A stretch of 48,496 nucleotides of DNA from Opitutales bacterium (lineage in GTDB: Bacteria; Verrucomicrobiota; Verrucomicrobiia; Opitutales; JABSRG01), in NCBI GenBank assembly GCA_013215165.1, contig JABSRG010000021.1, forward strand, positions 1-48,496, given 5' to 3'. Under the pieces are notes generated by a model, which saw only the letters and a program-made list of their open reading frames with translations, did not search any database and was not told where the DNA came from. Shown one piece after another: positions 34,449-44,872 of the stretch; position 1 is the stretch's first letter; each line of letters opens with the position of its first letter. The position numbers and the translations under genes were made by a program.

Positions 34449-36053
34449 ATGGCTTCAAGCATTAAACGGATAATTCTCCTCTATGTTCCCTGCGTTCTTG
34501 GATCGATCTGGTTCAGTGGCTGTAGCAATGAAGCCCAACGCACTGAGTCAGCACTCAATCAAGCACAAATCGCCTATGATGCGAGTGCCTTTGGCCAAGC
34601 GGTCACCATTTTGGAACCCCTTGCCACGTCAAATCCAGACAATGTCGATATCCATGAACTACTGGGAAAGAGCTACCAGAGACTTGGAGACTATCTGGGC
34701 GCTGCTATTATATTGAGGGAAACCTATACAAAAGATCCCGCACGTATCCATTTAGCAAAGGACGCAGCCAAGAGTTTTGCCGCAGCAGGTGATTTTACTT
34801 CCGCGATCGCGGCCTACCGTAAATACCTCAACATTTTTAGGGACGATGCTCATGCTATGCGGGGGCTCGCTGACGCGTGGCTTGTTACAGGTCGCGACAC
34901 ACCTGCACTGGAGTGGCTGCTTCTTCTGGAGAAAAGCGCGCCACCGTTGTTCACGCGCGAATACATCTTGGAAACCGCTCGGATTTACCGTCAATCGGGC
35001 CTTAACGTCCAGGCTAAGCGTTACTACCAGCGCCTTGAATCAGATGAAGATCTTTCCTACTCGTTACCCGCACAACTCGCATTGATTGACTTAGCGGCTC
35101 GTGACCAGGAGTGGGAGAACGTCAAAATCAGAATGGCCATGGTGGATAAGATCGCCCCTGGAGCTTTTGATGCGAGCCCTGTCGGTGCGCTGCGCGAGCA
35201 ACTCGCCGAGCGCGAGCGCAACTTAGCCCGTTTAGCTGAAGAACAGGCTAAACAAGAGGCTCTAGCAGAAGAAGCGCGGGAAGCGCTTATTTCTGCATCA
35301 ACCGCCTCGGAAACCTCCGAGACGGAGGCGGAGCAGGAGATCACCCAGCCCGAACCGACGGAGCCTGAATTTGCCGAAGTAATCGAGTCAGCACCAACTG
35401 TTACGCCTCCAGCTGATGGCGATGGCATTCAAGTATCGGCGTCAGACGATACACTTGCGTCAACAACAACAGAAGTTCAAGAGCCTGAGACAGCGGATTT
35501 AGCCATACCCGATATTGACCCAAGCGAGCCTGATTCAACCGCAATACTAACAAAACCCGACGTTTCAAGTGAGGACGTGACAAGTGACAGTTTAAAGACG
35601 CGTTCTGAACTTATTTCACGAGGAGACACACTACTCGAACAGGACGACTACGAAGGCGCGGTGAACGCCTACTATGATGCCGATGCCCGCTCACCCAACG
35701 ACCCCATAATCTGGGAACGCATCTCTCAAGTATTTCTTCAACAAGGGAGTCCTCGACAGGGAGAGATAGCCATGCTCGAAGCAATGCGCCATGCACCCGA
35801 CGATGCAGAACTACGCATACGCTATATACGCATGATCCAAGGCATGGGGGACCCAAAAAAACTCATGCGCGTCATAGAGAGCGCAAAACAACGCTTTCCC
35901 GAAAATGCGCAAATAACACTTTTGCTTGCGCGTGCGTTTGAACGGATCGAGCGCAACGAACGCGTTGCCCGCTTTTACTATGAGCAGTTTCTCGATCTAG
36001 CACCCGATTCGCCTGAGGCAGAGTCCGTGCGTGCGCGCCTCATCAGCCGCTAG
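34449..36053 (+). CDS. TPR-repeat lipoprotein
   Basis: The ATG at 34449 gives a lipoprotein signal: MASSIKRIILLYVPCVLGSIWFSGC, with the lipidated Cys25. The frame's earlier start at 34410 lacks a proper signal. Residues about 29-215 form TPR repeats (LEPLATSNPDNVDIHELLGKSYQRLGDYLGAA). A coiled coil (about 245-275, LAERERNLARLAEEQAKQEALAEEA) and a low-complexity Glu/Thr/Pro/Ser-rich linker (about 280-380) follow. The last 140 residues are again TPRs. It should sit in the periplasm and bind proteins. It is 11 bp before dnaG, so it may share that transcript. Confidence 0.83.
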   Translation: MASSIKRIILLYVPCVLGSIWFSGCSNEAQRTESALNQAQIAYDASAFGQAVTILEPLATSNPDNVDIHELLGKSYQRLGDYLGAAIILRETYTKDPARIHLAKDAAKSFAAAGDFTSAIAAYRKYLNIFRDDAHAMRGLADAWLVTGRDTPALEWLLLLEKSAPPLFTREYILETARIYRQSGLNVQAKRYYQRLESDEDLSYSLPAQLALIDLAARDQEWENVKIRMAMVDKIAPGAFDASPVGALREQLAERERNLARLAEEQAKQEALAEEAREALISASTASETSETEAEQEITQPEPTEPEFAEVIESAPTVTPPADGDGIQVSASDDTLASTTTEVQEPETADLAIPDIDPSEPDSTAILTKPDVSSEDVTSDSLKTRSELISRGDTLLEQDDYEGAVNAYYDADARSPNDPIIWERISQVFLQQGSPRQGEIAMLEAMRHAPDDAELRIRYIRMIQGMGDPKKLMRVIESAKQRFPENAQITLLLARAFERIERNERVARFYYEQFLDLAPDSPEAESVRARLISR

Positions 36054-36064
36054 CCGCCCATCAG

Positions 36065-37930
36065 ATGCCCCGCATTGCCCGCAAGACTATTGAGGATATC
36101 CGTGCCCGCGTCGACCTTTACGATGTTGTATCTCCCCACGTTGAACTCAAGCGCGCCGGGGCATCTTGGAAGGGACTAAGCCCATTCAATTCTGAACGGA
36201 CACCCTCGTTTTACGTTCATCCGGATAAGGGCTTCTACAAATGCTTTAGTAGCGGAAAAGCGGGAGATCACTTCAGCTTCGTCGAAGAAGTCGAGAATAT
36301 ATCTTTCGAAGAAGCGGTCGAAACACTGGCAAAGCGCTTCAATATCTCAATCGAGTACGAGGCAGGTGGCCCCAGTCGCGAAGAACGCAGTCTGCGTCAG
36401 GAGTTATTCGACCTCCACGAAGTGGCCGCACAGTGGTTTCGCGATGCCTTCCAAGCCTCAAATGAAGAAGGAGAGTATGCACGCGATTATTGGACTGAGC
36501 AGCGAAAATTTAGTGCAGAAACTGGCGAGGATTACAAAATAGGTTGGGCCCCTACAGATAGCTTTGCTCTTCACGAAAAGCTAAAACAGAAAGGCTACTC
36601 CCCTCAGGCTTTGCAGCAGTCTGGACTGTTCTATTTGCGCGAGGAACATGTAGGTGCCCAGAAAGCCCGATGCCGTTTCGCCGGTCGGCTTATGATTCCG
36701 ATCCGCGACAACAACAGCCGCATCGTCGCCTTCACCGCGCGGGTAACTGATCTCACTCGAGAGGACGACGTGGCACGCGATGCAAAATACGTCAATAGCC
36801 CTGAAACACCCCTGTTTGTAAAGAGTAATATCCTCTTCAACCTCGACGTCGCCCGCAAAGCGACTAAGGAAAACAGGACACTTTACATGGTGGAAGGCCA
36901 GCTCGACGCCATCCGGTGCGTCGAACAAGGCATCAAGTCAGTTGTAGCGCCCCAGGGGACTGCCATTACTGACCAACAATTACACCAACTCCGCCGCATC
37001 GTGGACCGCCTGGTATTTGTGCTTGATGGTGATCGCGCTGGCAAAGACGCCGCACTCAGGGCACTCCCTATGGCATTGAAAGCAGGCTTAGAACCGCGCT
37101 TTGTGGCGCTTGCTGACGGACAAGATCCAGATTCCATTGCTCAAGCTGGAGGCACCGATGCACTCAAGAAATGCTTCGAAAACTCAATGGGCACCGTCGC
37201 ATTTACCAAAGCCGCCCTGGATTCGGGAGATCCCCCCTCTCCTTCAGAACGCCAGGGCCAACTGAGATCCCTGTTCGGCATCCTAAACAGTGTAGAATCA
37301 GCTATTCTTCTGGAAGAATACATCGAAGAGACGGCACGTGTGTGGCAGCTTCCACCCGATGCACTGCGCACCGATTTCGCCCAATTTCGTAAACGGCAAA
37401 CAGGACGAAAGTCGAACAGAACACACCAGCCTCAGACGAATACAGATTCCCCCGACGCCGCCCCTACTCCCGAGACCGCTCAGGCACAGGATTCTACGTT
37501 GACACGGGTTGAGAGTCAGCTACTATGGTTCATTTTGCATAATGGAGATTTCCTGGACTTTATCGCAGCAAATTTCGACATTAACTGGATTCACGCTGAC
37601 TCGGTTCCGGCACGCATGCTGCGAAAGATCTTAGTCGACGTTCAACACGGAGCTATCGAACCAGGAGATCCACTCATCGACTCCTTTGAAACTTCTAAGG
37701 AACGCCAACTGTTTTTCGATTTACAATCCATCGACCTCAACCTCGAGGAACCGGAAAAATCGGTAAAGCAAGCGATAAACAACGCGTTCACCAATTGGAT
37801 ACAAATCAACTTAGACAGACTCAGCCACCAAATCGCTCAACTCAGTTCAGATTCCGAAGAAACCATTCACCTGATGCGTGAACGTATTGACTACCGCAAG
37901 ATGCGCGCATCTCTTCCTTTTCCCTCCTAA
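36065..37930 (+). CDS. dnaG: DNA primase with degenerate zinc-binding site
   Basis: DnaG synthesises RNA primers for replication. The 621-residue protein follows the family plan. The N-terminal region (1-100) contains [31 protein letters not shown]. The RNA polymerase core with TOPRIM motifs shows VEG (Glu277) and [12 protein letters not shown] (Asp321, Asp323). A linker and a helical C-terminal helicase-binding region follow. The zinc site normally has Cys-x2-His and Cys-x2-Cys; here the positions are Ser39, Asn42, Cys60 and Ser63, so three of the four ligands are lost. The fold is retained. It is followed by rpoD after 19 bp, as in the classical operon. Confidence 0.95.
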   Translation: MPRIARKTIEDIRARVDLYDVVSPHVELKRAGASWKGLSPFNSERTPSFYVHPDKGFYKCFSSGKAGDHFSFVEEVENISFEEAVETLAKRFNISIEYEAGGPSREERSLRQELFDLHEVAAQWFRDAFQASNEEGEYARDYWTEQRKFSAETGEDYKIGWAPTDSFALHEKLKQKGYSPQALQQSGLFYLREEHVGAQKARCRFAGRLMIPIRDNNSRIVAFTARVTDLTREDDVARDAKYVNSPETPLFVKSNILFNLDVARKATKENRTLYMVEGQLDAIRCVEQGIKSVVAPQGTAITDQQLHQLRRIVDRLVFVLDGDRAGKDAALRALPMALKAGLEPRFVALADGQDPDSIAQAGGTDALKKCFENSMGTVAFTKAALDSGDPPSPSERQGQLRSLFGILNSVESAILLEEYIEETARVWQLPPDALRTDFAQFRKRQTGRKSNRTHQPQTNTDSPDAAPTPETAQAQDSTLTRVESQLLWFILHNGDFLDFIAANFDINWIHADSVPARMLRKILVDVQHGAIEPGDPLIDSFETSKERQLFFDLQSIDLNLEEPEKSVKQAINNAFTNWIQINLDRLSHQIAQLSSDSEETIHLMRERIDYRKMRASLPFPS

Positions 37931-37949
37931 CCTAGCCCTCACCGTCCTC

Positions 37950-39776
<1,827 letters not shown>

Positions 39777-39782
39777 GCCGAC

Positions 39783-40181
39783 TTGAAACGAAGGCACAGG
39801 TTTGCACCGTTGGCTACTGGTGCTGGGCTGAGCATTCTCTGCGTCTTATTAACAGGTTGTCTTACCGCCCTGCCTAATGATTCGTCGGAAGTTCCAAATC
39901 CGTCAGCAGGAACAAGACGATCTCCGGAACTGCTTGGGATCGTCCTAAGTGTCGATAATGCACAAGGATTTGTCATCGTTCGGGCGGAAAGCTGGGTTGG
40001 GAAACTGTCTCCTTATGCTTCCGAGGGCAATCGCGTTACCATCTCTACCGACGGATTGGTGACGGGCACTGTCGGCGATGTCCTCTACCAGTCTAACCAG
40101 ATCCACGCCCTTTACATCGAGTCAGGCCAACCTCAACCGGGGGATAATCTATTTCTCCTGCCCGATGCCACAGGAGATTGA
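39783..40181 (+). CDS. small lipoprotein, unknown function
   Basis: The 132-residue protein starts at a TTG (39783), since no ATG lies near. It has a clear lipoprotein signal with ILCVLLTGC (Cys26 lipidated) followed by a short Pro/Ser/Gly linker and a beta-rich domain of about 80 residues (PELLGIVLSVDNAQGFVIVR, then GNRVTISTDGLVTGTVGDV). It resembles small OB-like lipoproteins but no family is recognised. It begins six bases after rpoD and may be read with it. The TTG start is the weak point. Confidence 0.65.
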   Translation: MKRRHRFAPLATGAGLSILCVLLTGCLTALPNDSSEVPNPSAGTRRSPELLGIVLSVDNAQGFVIVRAESWVGKLSPYASEGNRVTISTDGLVTGTVGDVLYQSNQIHALYIESGQPQPGDNLFLLPDATGD

Positions 40182-40235
40182 TAGCGGTCTTAGCAACCCA
40201 TTTGCATTTCGAAGCTAAGCTTGCATGGTTATTAG

Positions 40236-40925
40236 ATGGGTCCCGAAATATCTGAGATAGAGATCCCCAAGAACATTCCGATCATGACATTACCCGAGGC
40301 AGTTTTATTCCCTCAGGTGATCATGCCGCTCCATATATTTGAAGAGCGTTATCGCAAAATGTTATTGGACGTGTTGGATGGTCCCCGAGTGTTCGGGATT
40401 GCTACGCTCAAGCAAAACGAAGCGAGCGATCCTAAAATCCTAGAACCTTTTCATTCTATCGGTTCCATAGGTATCGTCCGAGCCTCTCAGAGTAATGACG
40501 ATGGTACCTCCAACGTGTTGCTACAGGGCCTCATGCGTGTACGCTTTGAACAGGTGGTGCAGGAGGACCCTTATAGAATCGCTCGCATTCAGCCCTTACA
40601 ATCGACTACAGAAGAACAGGCTCCCTACCCAGGCATGCAGCAGCTCATCTTAGATCTTCTTCGCGAAAAGCGACAAAATGGAAGTAGTATTTCAGACGAA
40701 GCCATGGACTTCCTTGAAAATATTCAGGATCCAGAGTCGTTCATTGAATTCGCGTCCTATTCGGCTTGCGACAATTTGGTTGACAAACTCCAACTCCTAA
40801 AGACGACCGAGACCCTAGATCGATTTAACCTCCTTAGCGATTGTCTGACAAAAGACATCGAACGCATCCGATTCTTCAAACAGCTCCAAGAGGGCTTGAA
40901 AGACGAACAAATCGGGTTGAATTAA
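40236..40925 (+). CDS. LON substrate-binding-domain (LAN) protein
   Basis: The 229-residue protein holds only the N-terminal domain of Lon protease, without its ATPase or protease parts: IPIMTLPEAVLFPQVIMPLHIFEERYRKML, then FGIATLK, SIGSIGIVRASQSNDDGTSNVLLQGLMRVRFE, and a helical bundle to the end. Such stand-alone proteins are widespread and their role is not established; binding of unfolded proteins is a reasonable guess. It lies 54 bp after the small lipoprotein gene and its stop overlaps that of the convergent menA. Confidence 0.85.
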   Translation: MGPEISEIEIPKNIPIMTLPEAVLFPQVIMPLHIFEERYRKMLLDVLDGPRVFGIATLKQNEASDPKILEPFHSIGSIGIVRASQSNDDGTSNVLLQGLMRVRFEQVVQEDPYRIARIQPLQSTTEEQAPYPGMQQLILDLLREKRQNGSSISDEAMDFLENIQDPESFIEFASYSACDNLVDKLQLLKTTETLDRFNLLSDCLTKDIERIRFFKQLQEGLKDEQIGLN

Positions 40926-41806
40926 CTGCTTGGCACTGTGGTAACGAGCCCCACGACGCAAAGCACTGAAAACAGCACGAGGTAGAGCGAGGTAAACATC
41001 AGACAGCGCCCAAAGTCCTTCGGCGTCTCAGCTCGATAGACTAAGATACCCAACCACCGGCCCAGCGGATATGACATCGCGGGTATAAATAGCCCCACCA
41101 TGTCGTAGAAAAGACCAAAGGCTAAAGCGATTAGGCAGGCTGCGGTAACTGATAATTGATATTGGACGAGGCCAAATGTGCGCCCAAATCGAACAATCAG
41201 CGTCCGCTTATTGGCAACGCGATCTTCATCTACATCCCGTAGGTTGTTCACGACCAATAGGTTATTAATTAGCAAACCCAGAGCAATCCCCAGCGTGAAA
41301 GCCACGACACTGTATTCATCAGCCTGGACAAAGTATGTGAACCCCGTCGCGACCCATCCAAAATAGAAAACCACGAAAATGTCTCCAAGCCCTAGATAAG
41401 CCAGAGGTGCAGGCCCCCCAGTATAAAGAATCGCACAGGCTATGGACGAGAGCCCTATAACAATGAGCCAAACATCGCCATAGGGGATCAGGAGACAGCC
41501 AGCTACAAATGCCAACGCCAGAACGGCCCAAGTAGCACGCAGCATCGCTTGTGGTGTAATCCAACCTGACGCCACAGCCCTAGGCGGCCCCTTACGCTGA
41601 TCCGTATCGGCTCCCTTTTTGTAATCGAAGTAGTCGTTTGCAAAATTCGTGCTGATCTGGATCAACAGACTAAACAACAGGCAAAGCAAAGCCGGAAACC
41701 ATTCAAACTTCCCTTCATAATAAGCATAAGCAGTCCCGACTAATACGGGGCTCGCCGCTGCAGGAATTGTGCGCGGACGTGTAGCGACCAACCAATGCCG
41801 GATCAT
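40922..41806 (-). CDS. menA: 1,4-dihydroxy-2-naphthoate prenyltransferase
   Basis: MenA joins a prenyl chain to dihydroxynaphthoate in menaquinone synthesis, in the inner membrane. The 294-residue protein has eight or so spans and the two UbiA Asp-rich motifs: NDYFDYKKGADTD at 57-69 and NNLRDVDEDRVANKRTL at 187-203. The first segment, ATRPRTIPAAASPVLVGTA, is typical of MenA rather than UbiA. This indicates a menaquinone-using respiratory chain. Its ATG overlaps the TGA of the upstream pseudopilin gene (ATGA), an odd partner, so it is co-expressed with the pilin operon by position. Confidence 0.9.
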   Translation of the reverse strand: MIRHWLVATRPRTIPAAASPVLVGTAYAYYEGKFEWFPALLCLLFSLLIQISTNFANDYFDYKKGADTDQRKGPPRAVASGWITPQAMLRATWAVLALAFVAGCLLIPYGDVWLIVIGLSSIACAILYTGGPAPLAYLGLGDIFVVFYFGWVATGFTYFVQADEYSVVAFTLGIALGLLINNLLVVNNLRDVDEDRVANKRTLIVRFGRTFGLVQYQLSVTAACLIALAFGLFYDMVGLFIPAMSYPLGRWLGILVYRAETPKDFGRCLMFTSLYLVLFSVLCVVGLVTTVPSS

Positions 41807-42759
41807 CGGGTAGCAATGAGCGCGATTCGGCGAGTAAAGGTTTCCCCAAATGCCAATGCAATTTCCTGTGCATCGGCATAAGTACTCTCGAGATTGTCCA
41901 CATGCCGAAAGTAGGTAGTCATCCCCTCGTTGGAGAGTACGGTAAAGGTAATGTCCATATAAGCCAAACGATCCGCAGTTGCTACACCATTGATATAGAG
42001 TGTTCCATTCTCAACACTCACTGACGAGGTAGGGTTAATCGCCGATACAGCGAGGCTTGTCGCATTTTCACGGTAAAACTGGATACTAAAGTCGATCACG
42101 TTTGAAGCAGCAAGATTCCGACGCAAACCGGTCGAGTAGATCCCCACGTTCCCGCTAACGGCGTCTGAAGGAGAACCTGATTCGATATTACCGTCCCAAA
42201 TCGTGCGTAATGTGATACCACCCGAAACATCGCTCTCGCCAATAAATCCGTCAAAAGCTGCGTTACCTGAAAAAGTGGTTAACGGGTCCACCAGTCCGCG
42301 ATAAATTGAGACATTGCGCGAAGACGCCGTGCCAGGGAAAATCTCACGCAAAGTCAATTCGTAGGCGACCGCACAAATATTCCCGGTGACAGGATCGCCA
42401 TCAAAATCCTCAGACGGCGCATCGGGGACTGAGGACAGAACGATCAGCCTGGCCTGGTTTGCCAAGGAGAAGGCTCCGGTGCCTATCGTCTCCGTCTGGT
42501 AATTAATGATTTCTCCAGGAGCATTAAAAAGAATGCCATCCAAATCGTCCTCGATCAACGTAAGAAGGAGCCTTGCCTCGCGCGATGCCTCGACAGCACC
42601 AGCAGAACGATTCCAGATGCCGAGCACACCCGAGGTGATAGTCAGAATAAGCCCGGTAATAACAACCATCACAGCAGTCGAAACCAGAATCTCGATGAGG
42701 GTAAAGCCCTTCGCAAGCTGCGTTTTACAGGCGGAGTATGGAATATTTTTGCGCCTCAT
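41803..42759 (-). CDS. type II secretion/type IV pilus-like minor pseudopilin
   Basis: The ATG at 42759 gives 318 residues beginning MRRKNIPYSACKTQLAKGF. The frame opens further upstream, to 42801, but that would overlap the preceding gene. The prepilin cleavage site is KG/FTLIEIL with Glu5, then a membrane helix, then a soluble domain with a beta-rich body and no disulphide pair seen. It resembles large minor pseudopilins (GspJ/PilW-type) in size and in the position of helix and head. It follows the preceding gene by four bases and overlaps menA by four. Confidence 0.82.
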   Translation of the reverse strand: MRRKNIPYSACKTQLAKGFTLIEILVSTAVMVVITGLILTITSGVLGIWNRSAGAVEASREARLLLTLIEDDLDGILFNAPGEIINYQTETIGTGAFSLANQARLIVLSSVPDAPSEDFDGDPVTGNICAVAYELTLREIFPGTASSRNVSIYRGLVDPLTTFSGNAAFDGFIGESDVSGGITLRTIWDGNIESGSPSDAVSGNVGIYSTGLRRNLAASNVIDFSIQFYRENATSLAVSAINPTSSVSVENGTLYINGVATADRLAYMDITFTVLSNEGMTTYFRHVDNLESTYADAQEIALAFGETFTRRIALIATR

Positions 42760-42763
42760 CAGA

Positions 42764-43423
42764 CTAAAAATTGAGAACGGTGCTGAAGCGCAACAATTCA
42801 CTCGATTGAGAGGGAGGATTCTCAGCGATCAGGCTCGCAATCGTCTGACCCGGAGCAGGCGCGTCATAAGAGAATATCCGCACGTCCATGATGAGGTAGC
42901 CCAGGTCAAAGTCTGCGAATGTTTGATTGAGAGACACCGAAAACAATTGATCGAACGGAGATGGGAGAGCATTGGACGTTGCCGACACGGTGTTCTGGGG
43001 GTTAGAGAAAGCCGGAGTGACGAGTGCAACGAAGAGCGCACCGTCGACATTGTCAGATACAACGGTGTTGTTCATCGCAACCTCCACATCTGCAGCTTGA
43101 GATCCGTCGACAAGGACAGTAGCCCCATCAATTTGGTTGTATACTAAAATATCGATATACTGGTTACCTTGGAGCTCCGTATAAACTTCTTGGAATTTTG
43201 GGACGTCAGGGTTGAGATCGTATGACTGAAGAAATGTCTCTACTTTGCTAACGACCGCTGCGGCCTCCTCGCTGGTGAGGGACTCCGAAATCGAGGTCAG
43301 CGTGCTTCCAAGAAGACCGATCAGCGTCACCATCGCGAAGGCAAATACACCGATAGCGATGATAACCTCGACCAATGAAAGACCTCTACGTTGAGGAGAA
43401 ACTGTTACTGCACTCTCCATCAT
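42764..43423 (-). CDS. minor pseudopilin (PilV/GspI-like)
   Basis: The 219-residue protein has a short leader and a prepilin-type cleavage site RG/LSLVEVI with Glu5, then an N-terminal hydrophobic helix (about 15-40). Two ATGs are possible, at 43423 and 43420; the first overlaps the upstream stop (ATGA), the second by one base. The head is acidic, with many Ser, Thr and Asn, and contains no recognisable catalytic motif. It probably forms part of a pseudopilus tip. Confidence 0.82.
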   Translation of the reverse strand: MMESAVTVSPQRRGLSLVEVIIAIGVFAFAMVTLIGLLGSTLTSISESLTSEEAAAVVSKVETFLQSYDLNPDVPKFQEVYTELQGNQYIDILVYNQIDGATVLVDGSQAADVEVAMNNTVVSDNVDGALFVALVTPAFSNPQNTVSATSNALPSPFDQLFSVSLNQTFADFDLGYLIMDVRIFSYDAPAPGQTIASLIAENPPSQSSELLRFSTVLNF

Positions 43424-44136
43424 GGGATCACACCTGCGTCTGGGTAGCGATACACCGCCCCCATACCTAAGATAATATAACCACCCGGAGCACTCTCACT
43501 GTCCCACACAAGTTCAAGCCCTGCCGCCCCAGGGATAGGTGAGCCTGATGCAATGACGACATTAAACTCATCAATTCCGCCGTTCAGACGCCCCTGGGAG
43601 TTAAAAGGTATATAATGCCAGGTATCTGTGCCAGCAGTTGACTGAGCAATCGCCGAGGGACGGTTCAAATCAACAGTCAAGCTATTCAAACTGACCGTCG
43701 CATTCCCCGTCTCTTGAGACCGCACCGGCTCAAAATGAATACCAGCCGGGAGCAGATCGAAACCGGTGGCCGAAAGCCAACCTTGGTTCCCATCCACATC
43801 CTCACCCCAATAGACAACAGTAGTTTCACGGAGATAGCGCTCCGGGTCTGTGACGTCGCCGTTAATCAAGAGCAGTGCACTCGCGCCAAATCCCCGAGTG
43901 CCTGCACCAACTGGAAAAGTAGAACTCCCCTGTTGGATAACTGCCTGAGTTCGAGCGCTGATCAATAATCCTTGAAGCACACGTTCAGCCGTTGGAACAT
44001 CCCCACGCCCACCACCGGCGAGCGCAATCCCCACACCCCCGATGATTACCGCAATCAATCCAACGGTGACGAGGAGCTCGATCAGGGTGAATCCCCCCGC
44101 AGCTTTTGAATGGCTCAAATCTTTGCTTTCCATCAC
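43420..44136 (-). CDS. pseudopilin (GspH-like)
   Basis: The 238-residue protein carries GG/FTLIELLVTVGLIAVIIGGVG, the classical prepilin signal with Glu5. The soluble head is glycine- and asparagine-rich and beta-strand-forming. It resembles GspH/FimT pseudopilins. Its start overlaps the stop of the GspG-like gene by four bases. It could equally be a stand-alone pilin-like surface protein, of which Verrucomicrobiota have many. Confidence 0.82.
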   Translation of the reverse strand: MMESKDLSHSKAAGGFTLIELLVTVGLIAVIIGGVGIALAGGGRGDVPTAERVLQGLLISARTQAVIQQGSSTFPVGAGTRGFGASALLLINGDVTDPERYLRETTVVYWGEDVDGNQGWLSATGFDLLPAGIHFEPVRSQETGNATVSLNSLTVDLNRPSAIAQSTAGTDTWHYIPFNSQGRLNGGIDEFNVVIASGSPIPGAAGLELVWDSESAPGGYIILGMGAVYRYPDAGVIP

Positions 44137-44762
44137 TCGACCATAATGTTGTCTAGATTTGAATCGGCACCCGTCATCAGATCTTTCGGATCAAATACAC
44201 CCGTCGTACCTATCGTAGCCGGAGGTGCGCTGAGTCCATCGGGCCCATCAGAAAAGAGCACGAAGTTACTGTTTCGCCACGTTGTCGTAGCTGCGACTTG
44301 GTCGTAGTAATAACGGAGTGTACCATCCCAAGCATCTCTGAGTGTCACATTTCCGAGGTTAGTAACGGTACGGTTGGCCATGAACGCGGCTTCCGCATTT
44401 TCATTAGCGAATGAGATGTTCAGGTCTTGAATATCTATAAAAGGGTTGCGAATGGACGCTGCGTCGAGCGGTGCTCCATCGGGCGAGATGAGGCCAGCAA
44501 GCGCGGAAAGTAAGACCAAATTACCCGCAGCTGTACCTCCATTAGCTCCCACACGGGGGAAATCACCGAAGTCAGACTTATAGCGCTGCAATGCGACCTT
44601 GATGGCCGTCATGTCCGCTTTCGTGCGCGTGACGTTCTGTTGCTCGGCTACGCCAGAAATAGCACCAAACGTCAAGGCCGCAAGAATGCCAATAATAGCG
44701 ATCACTGTGAGCAACTCCACGAGTGTGAATGCTCTTTTTAAGCTGGATTGGGGACGAATCAT
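44133..44762 (-). CDS. major pseudopilin-like protein (GspG-like)
   Basis: The 209-residue protein begins MIRPQSSLKRA/FTLVELLTVIAIIGILAAL, an excellent class III signal. After the helix it has KADMTAIKVALQRYKSDFGDFPRVGANGG, which is the GspG segment of major pseudopilins, and a later DAWDGTLRYYYD that matches the GspG core. It is longer than typical GspG (about 140), with inserted loops. It is the first gene of the pilin operon, preceded by a 110-bp AT-rich space that should hold the promoter. Confidence 0.85.
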   Translation of the reverse strand: MIRPQSSLKRAFTLVELLTVIAIIGILAALTFGAISGVAEQQNVTRTKADMTAIKVALQRYKSDFGDFPRVGANGGTAAGNLVLLSALAGLISPDGAPLDAASIRNPFIDIQDLNISFANENAEAAFMANRTVTNLGNVTLRDAWDGTLRYYYDQVAATTTWRNSNFVLFSDGPDGLSAPPATIGTTGVFDPKDLMTGADSNLDNIMVE

Positions 44763-44872
44763 GAACGGGGTAATTTGCAGAATTGTTCTGATCGAGGACG
44801 GGAAATTAAGCTAAAACGATTCCCTTTGGCAACGTAAATATATTGATAACAAAGTGAATACTCAGCCCATTG

